This document shows, piece after piece, positions 7,264 to 9,510 of a stretch of 9,510 nt of DNA. The DNA comes from Flavobacteriaceae bacterium (GTDB lineage Bacteria; Bacteroidota; Bacteroidia; Flavobacteriales; Flavobacteriaceae). The notes below the pieces were generated by a model that saw nothing but the letters and a program-made list of their open reading frames with translations, ran no database searches and was not told the origin of the DNA. Each line of letters starts with the position of its first letter. The stretch's first letter is position 1. Made by a program: the position numbers and the translations under genes. The stretch lies in contig JAIEMH010000189.1 of NCBI GenBank assembly GCA_019752245.1, forward strand, positions 1 through 9,510, written 5' to 3'.

Positions 7264-7755
7264 TTGAAGCATTTATTTTACCTTCTCCTATTACTTATTT
7301 TGGTTACTTCCTGTAAATCAACATCGTCTGCAACTTCAACAACCAAAAAAGAAACTTCTAGAAATACAAACAATTTATGCAAGCAATTAGTAAATGACGC
7401 TTCAGATAAAGTAGGACTGCCTTACCGACTTGGCGGCACTACAAAAGCTGGATACGATTGCTCTGGATTGGTTTACTCTACTTTTAAAGATCATGACATT
7501 AGCTTACCAAGAACTTCAATTGAAATGTCAAAAAAAGGTGAAATAATAAATCGTGACGACGCAAAGAAAGGTGATTTAATATTTTTTAAAACCAATGGGA
7601 AAAGTATAATAAACCACGTTGGTTTAATTGTTGAAGTACTAGATGATGAGATTAAATTTGTTCATTCATCTACACAACTCGGTGTTATTATTTCTTCTAC
7701 AAAAGAAGCTTACTACAAGAAAAGTTTCGCACAAATAAATCGTATTGTCTATTAG
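7264..7755 (+). CDS. NlpC/P60 (C40) cell-wall hydrolase, lipoprotein, TTG start
   Basis: This is a papain-like peptidoglycan endopeptidase; the family usually cleaves between D-Glu and meso-diaminopimelate in stem peptides. The 163 residues begin with a lipoprotein signal ending in the lipobox VTSC (Cys17), then a Ser/Thr-rich linker to about residue 36, then one NlpC/P60 domain. The triad is visible: Cys66 in YDCSGLVYSTF (64-74), His118 in INHVGLIVEV and a third polar residue His134 in FVHSS. The start is TTG at 7264. The frame is open back only to a TAA at 7225 and contains no ATG that would keep the signal peptide, so TTG is the only sensible choice. It lies 45 nt after lpxB with no clear terminator between, so it is probably the last gene of that unit. 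Being so close to the minimal domain, it resembles Spr/MepS-type enzymes. Confidence 0.93.
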   Translation: MKHLFYLLLLLILVTSCKSTSSATSTTKKETSRNTNNLCKQLVNDASDKVGLPYRLGGTTKAGYDCSGLVYSTFKDHDISLPRTSIEMSKKGEIINRDDAKKGDLIFFKTNGKSIINHVGLIVEVLDDEIKFVHSSTQLGVIISSTKEAYYKKSFAQINRIVY

Positions 7756-7797
7756 GAAATTGTAACTTTTGTTACTCTAAACCAATTATTTAAAGTC

Positions 7798-7805
7798 TAC
7801 CTTTG
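7798..7805 (+). promoter_or_regulatory. Candidate -7 element for the DUF2892 gene
   Basis: TACCTTTG fits TAnnTTTG exactly and lies 29 nt before the ATG at 7835. The nearest upstream TTG (7769-7771) is 26 nt away, longer than the usual 17-23, so the -33 part is uncertain. The element lies inside a small hairpin (TCTAC at 7796-7800 with GTAGA at 7807-7811). An ACTTTTGTTAC 11-mer at 7765-7775 is identical to the sequence over the surE -7 element (5014-5024) and could mark an alternative promoter. Confidence 0.35.
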
Positions 7806-7834
7806 AGTAGATTATAAATTTAAATCTATTTGAC

Positions 7835-8041
7835 ATGAAAAAAAATATGGGCAGTATTGACAAACTGATTCGCTTGGTTTTAGCTGCAATTATGGCTGTT
7901 CTTTATTTCAACGGAATAATTGGTGGCACTTTAGGCATTATACTTGTTGGTTTGGCATTAGTTTTAGTAGTTACAAGTTTTGTGAGTTATTGTCCACTTT
8001 ACAGTCCATTTGGTATAAACACTTGTCCTAAAGATAAATAA
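7835..8041 (+). CDS. DUF2892 / YgaP-type transmembrane domain protein
   Basis: This 68-residue protein resembles the small DUF2892 (YgaP-like transmembrane domain) family. The family features visible are the N-terminal MGSIDKLIRLVLAA, two closely spaced helices (about 10-26 and 29-50) joined by a Gly-rich turn (NGIIGG), and the ending SYCPLYSPFGINTC (51-64) with two conserved cysteines. In Escherichia coli YgaP this domain anchors a rhodanese, but here it stands alone, as is common in Bacteroidota. The two cysteines could be redox-active or bind metal; that is a guess. It is separated from the NlpC/P60 gene by 79 nt containing a promoter-like site and from comEC by 46 nt, so it is probably transcribed independently. 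Molecular function is unknown. Confidence 0.88.
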   Translation: MKKNMGSIDKLIRLVLAAIMAVLYFNGIIGGTLGIILVGLALVLVVTSFVSYCPLYSPFGINTCPKDK

Positions 8042-8050
8042 TTCTTTTTT

Positions 8051-8082
8051 TTGTAGGAATTATACTTTTTTTTATACTTTTA
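8051..8082 (+). promoter_or_regulatory. comEC: Weak candidate promoter for comEC
   Basis: TTG at 8051-8053, a 21-nt spacer and TACTTTTA at 8075-8082 match the Bacteroidota consensus at all but one position. The -7 sits directly before the ATG at 8088, which would leave almost no leader. A near-copy at 8063-8070 (TACTTTTT) is an alternative. The 46-nt gap is extremely T-rich, so chance matches are likely. Confidence 0.2.
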
Positions 8083-8087
8083 TAATA

Positions 8088-9257
8088 ATGAAAGTATTAA
8101 AATTCCCTTTAATTAAAATTACAGGTTGTTTTGTATTTGGGATAATTATTGCCCATTATACAAAACCGCCTTTTTTATTGATTTTAATTTTACTTTTATT
8201 AGGGATTTCATTGTTGTTGATGTCCAATTTCTTTTCATCAAAAAATTTAAAACAAAAAACTTTCTTTGGAATTATTACGCTTTACACTTCTTTTTTAATT
8301 GGAATTTTTACATTGATTTGCAACAATCAAACTCTAAATTCCTTTCACTACATCCATCATTTAACAGAAACTGATAAAGACCATACATCGGAAATAATCA
8401 TAAAAGAAAAGCTTAAAAACACTATCAATAACGACCGTTATGTTGCAAAAATTGTTAGTCTTGACAACAAGAGAAGTTATGGAAACATCATTCTAAACAT
8501 TAGAAAAGACAGCATTTTACCTACTATTGAAATGGGTTCACATCTTAAAGTTATGGGTTCATTCTATTTGAATAGAAAACCAAACAATCCAAATCAGTTT
8601 GACTATGGAAAATATTTAGAAAACCAACAGATTTACGCCCAAATTTATGCCGATGCTAGCAACATTCAAATTAGCTCAATTGTTGACAAAACAGTTTCTT
8701 TTTATGCTAGTAAATTGAGAAATAAAATTATTAGAAATTTAGAAAAAAATCATTTCAATAAAACAGAGCTAAGTGTTGTAGTCGCATTAATTTTAGGACA
8801 ACAACAAGACATTTCGCAAGAGGTAATTAGAGATTATCAATATGCTGGCGCGGTTCATGTACTATCGGTTTCTGGATTGCATGTTGGTTGCATTTTATTG
8901 TTTATAACATTCTTATTAAAACCAATTCCCAACACTAAAAAAGGAATGCTACTCAAGTTAATCCTTGTTATTTTATCCCTTTGGACGTTTGGAATATTAG
9001 CAGGATTAGCGCCATCAGTAGTGCGTTCTGTAACTATGTTTTCGTTTGTTGCAGTAGGAATGTTTCTTAGACGAAGTGTTAATATTTATCATACTTTAGT
9101 AGTTTCGGCATTGTTGATTTTACTTTTTCAGCCTTCATTTTTGTTTGACATCGGATTTCAATTGAGTTATATTGCTTTATTTTTTATTATTTGGTTACAA
9201 CCATTGTTAGCAACAATTTGGACACCAAAAAATAAAATCGTCAATTACTTTCCTTAA
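8088..9257 (+). CDS. comEC: ComEC/Rec2 DNA-uptake channel, C-terminally truncated
   Basis: ComEC forms the inner-membrane channel that takes up single-stranded DNA during natural transformation. Visible parts are N-terminal membrane helices (about 10-78); a soluble OB-fold region (about 95-195) ending with the typical NPNQFDYGKYLENQQIYAQI (167-186); and the start of the Competence domain with AVHVLSVSGLHVGCILL (255-271), AGLAPSVVRSVTMFS (305-319) and LFDIGFQLSYIALFFI (352-367). All match the family well, so the frame is certain. The oddity is the end: it stops at residue 389, whereas Bacteroidota ComEC is about 650-700 residues. Missing are the remaining channel helices and any C-terminal metallo-beta-lactamase-like domain. 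The final codons (NYFP then stop) fall where the family normally continues. It is therefore probably non-functional if the sequence is right. The alternative is a sequencing or assembly fault near 9250. The gene lies 46 nt after the DUF2892 gene. Confidence 0.9.
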   Translation: MKVLKFPLIKITGCFVFGIIIAHYTKPPFLLILILLLLGISLLLMSNFFSSKNLKQKTFFGIITLYTSFLIGIFTLICNNQTLNSFHYIHHLTETDKDHTSEIIIKEKLKNTINNDRYVAKIVSLDNKRSYGNIILNIRKDSILPTIEMGSHLKVMGSFYLNRKPNNPNQFDYGKYLENQQIYAQIYADASNIQISSIVDKTVSFYASKLRNKIIRNLEKNHFNKTELSVVVALILGQQQDISQEVIRDYQYAGAVHVLSVSGLHVGCILLFITFLLKPIPNTKKGMLLKLILVILSLWTFGILAGLAPSVVRSVTMFSFVAVGMFLRRSVNIYHTLVVSALLILLFQPSFLFDIGFQLSYIALFFIIWLQPLLATIWTPKNKIVNYFP

Positions 9258-9510
9258 AGAAAGATCTTGGTAACCTTGGGGATTGGCAACGCAACTATTT
9301 TATCGTAAATTTCACCGACAACTTTGCTCTTAAACATTACTCTTTTCTTCTACCTTTAAGTCGATTATTTTAAAAAATATTCATAATCGGGTTATCGGTT
9401 GAAGTCATTTTTCCACCAAGTTTATTTTTCATTTTTTAATAGTTTCCCAGTTAATTTATCTGCTGTCCTGCTAAAAATAATTATAGTTCAACAGTTTAAT
9501 AGAAAATAAT
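9254..9510 (-). pseudogene. Frame-broken protein-like remnant, orientation uncertain
   Basis: No intact frame exists after comEC. The minus strand gives successive protein-like pieces in changing frames: 9422-9487 (containing RTADKLTGKLLKNEK), 9370-9432 (MKNKLGGKMTSTDNPIMNIF), 9333-9374 (KIIDLKVEEKSNV) and 9254-9337 (KSKVVGEIYDKIVALPIP, ending KVTKIFL then stop). Removing single bases, two of them in T-runs, would join them into one C-terminal sequence whose stop (9254-9256) overlaps the comEC stop (9255-9257) by two bases. Codons such as AAG, CCC and ATC are commoner here than elsewhere in the window. I do not recognise the product. The plus strand also yields hydrophobic fragments (RKILVTLGIG), so a decayed comEC tail remains possible. 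Poor sequence at a contig end would explain it equally well. Confidence 0.3.

Noticed and set aside
8039..8062. Possible terminator after the DUF2892 gene (TAATTC/GAATTA arms)
   Set aside because: The stem is six AT-rich pairs with a 12-nt loop that is itself mostly T. Too weak to call.
8126..8374. An 82-codon plus-strand frame inside comEC
   Set aside because: Aromatic-rich out-of-frame reading of the comEC N-terminal membrane helices.
1..9510. CRISPR arrays, tRNA or rRNA genes, transposases, phage genes, toxin-antitoxin or defence cassettes
   Set aside because: I looked for regularly spaced repeats, cloverleaf-like sequences, transposase motifs and terminal repeats and saw none. The content is core envelope genes.

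Overview
The window is chromosomal, AT-rich DNA that reads as a member of the Flavobacteriaceae (Bacteroidota), probably Flavobacterium or a close relative. The reasons are the strong A/T codon bias, the lack of clear Shine-Dalgarno sequences, promoter-like sites that fit the Bacteroidota consensus (TTG, about 19 nt, TAnnTTTG), and the gene order prc / surE - small membrane protein - lpxB - NlpC/P60. Most of it is housekeeping cell-envelope biology.

Layout. Bases 1-1050 (+) hold the 3' five-sixths of rodA, whose start lies upstream of the window. Converging on it is a lipoprotein of the DNA/RNA non-specific endonuclease family (1068-1892, -). This shares a 73-nt divergent intergenic region with a secreted, strongly heptad-patterned coiled-coil protein (1966-2496, +). 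That gene ends in a textbook C(UUCG)G terminator. A second hairpin just beyond it serves the oncoming prc gene (2615-4888, -), a periplasmic tail-specific protease. prc and surE (5043-5813, +) diverge from a 154-nt region with recognisable promoter elements on both strands. surE, a 90-residue three-helix membrane protein, lpxB and a TTG-started NlpC/P60 lipoprotein follow with gaps of 17, 2 and 45 nt and look like one transcription unit. A 68-residue DUF2892-type membrane protein (7835-8041) appears to have its own promoter. It is followed by comEC (8088-9257).

Function. RodA (septal/elongation glycan polymerisation), the NlpC/P60 hydrolase (peptidoglycan cleavage), Prc (proteolysis of periplasmic proteins) and LpxB (lipid A disaccharide synthesis) together cover envelope growth and maintenance. 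SurE is a nucleotide phosphatase. ComEC is the DNA-uptake channel.

The unusual part is the right end. ComEC stops after 389 residues, about half its normal length, within its channel domain. The last 253 bases contain no intact gene. They read as protein-like fragments in several frames, most coherently on the minus strand, joined by apparent single-base shifts. This could be a decayed gene, a recombination or assembly junction, or poor sequence at a contig end. I see no mobile element, CRISPR array, tRNA or rRNA, and no convincing new defence or metabolic system.
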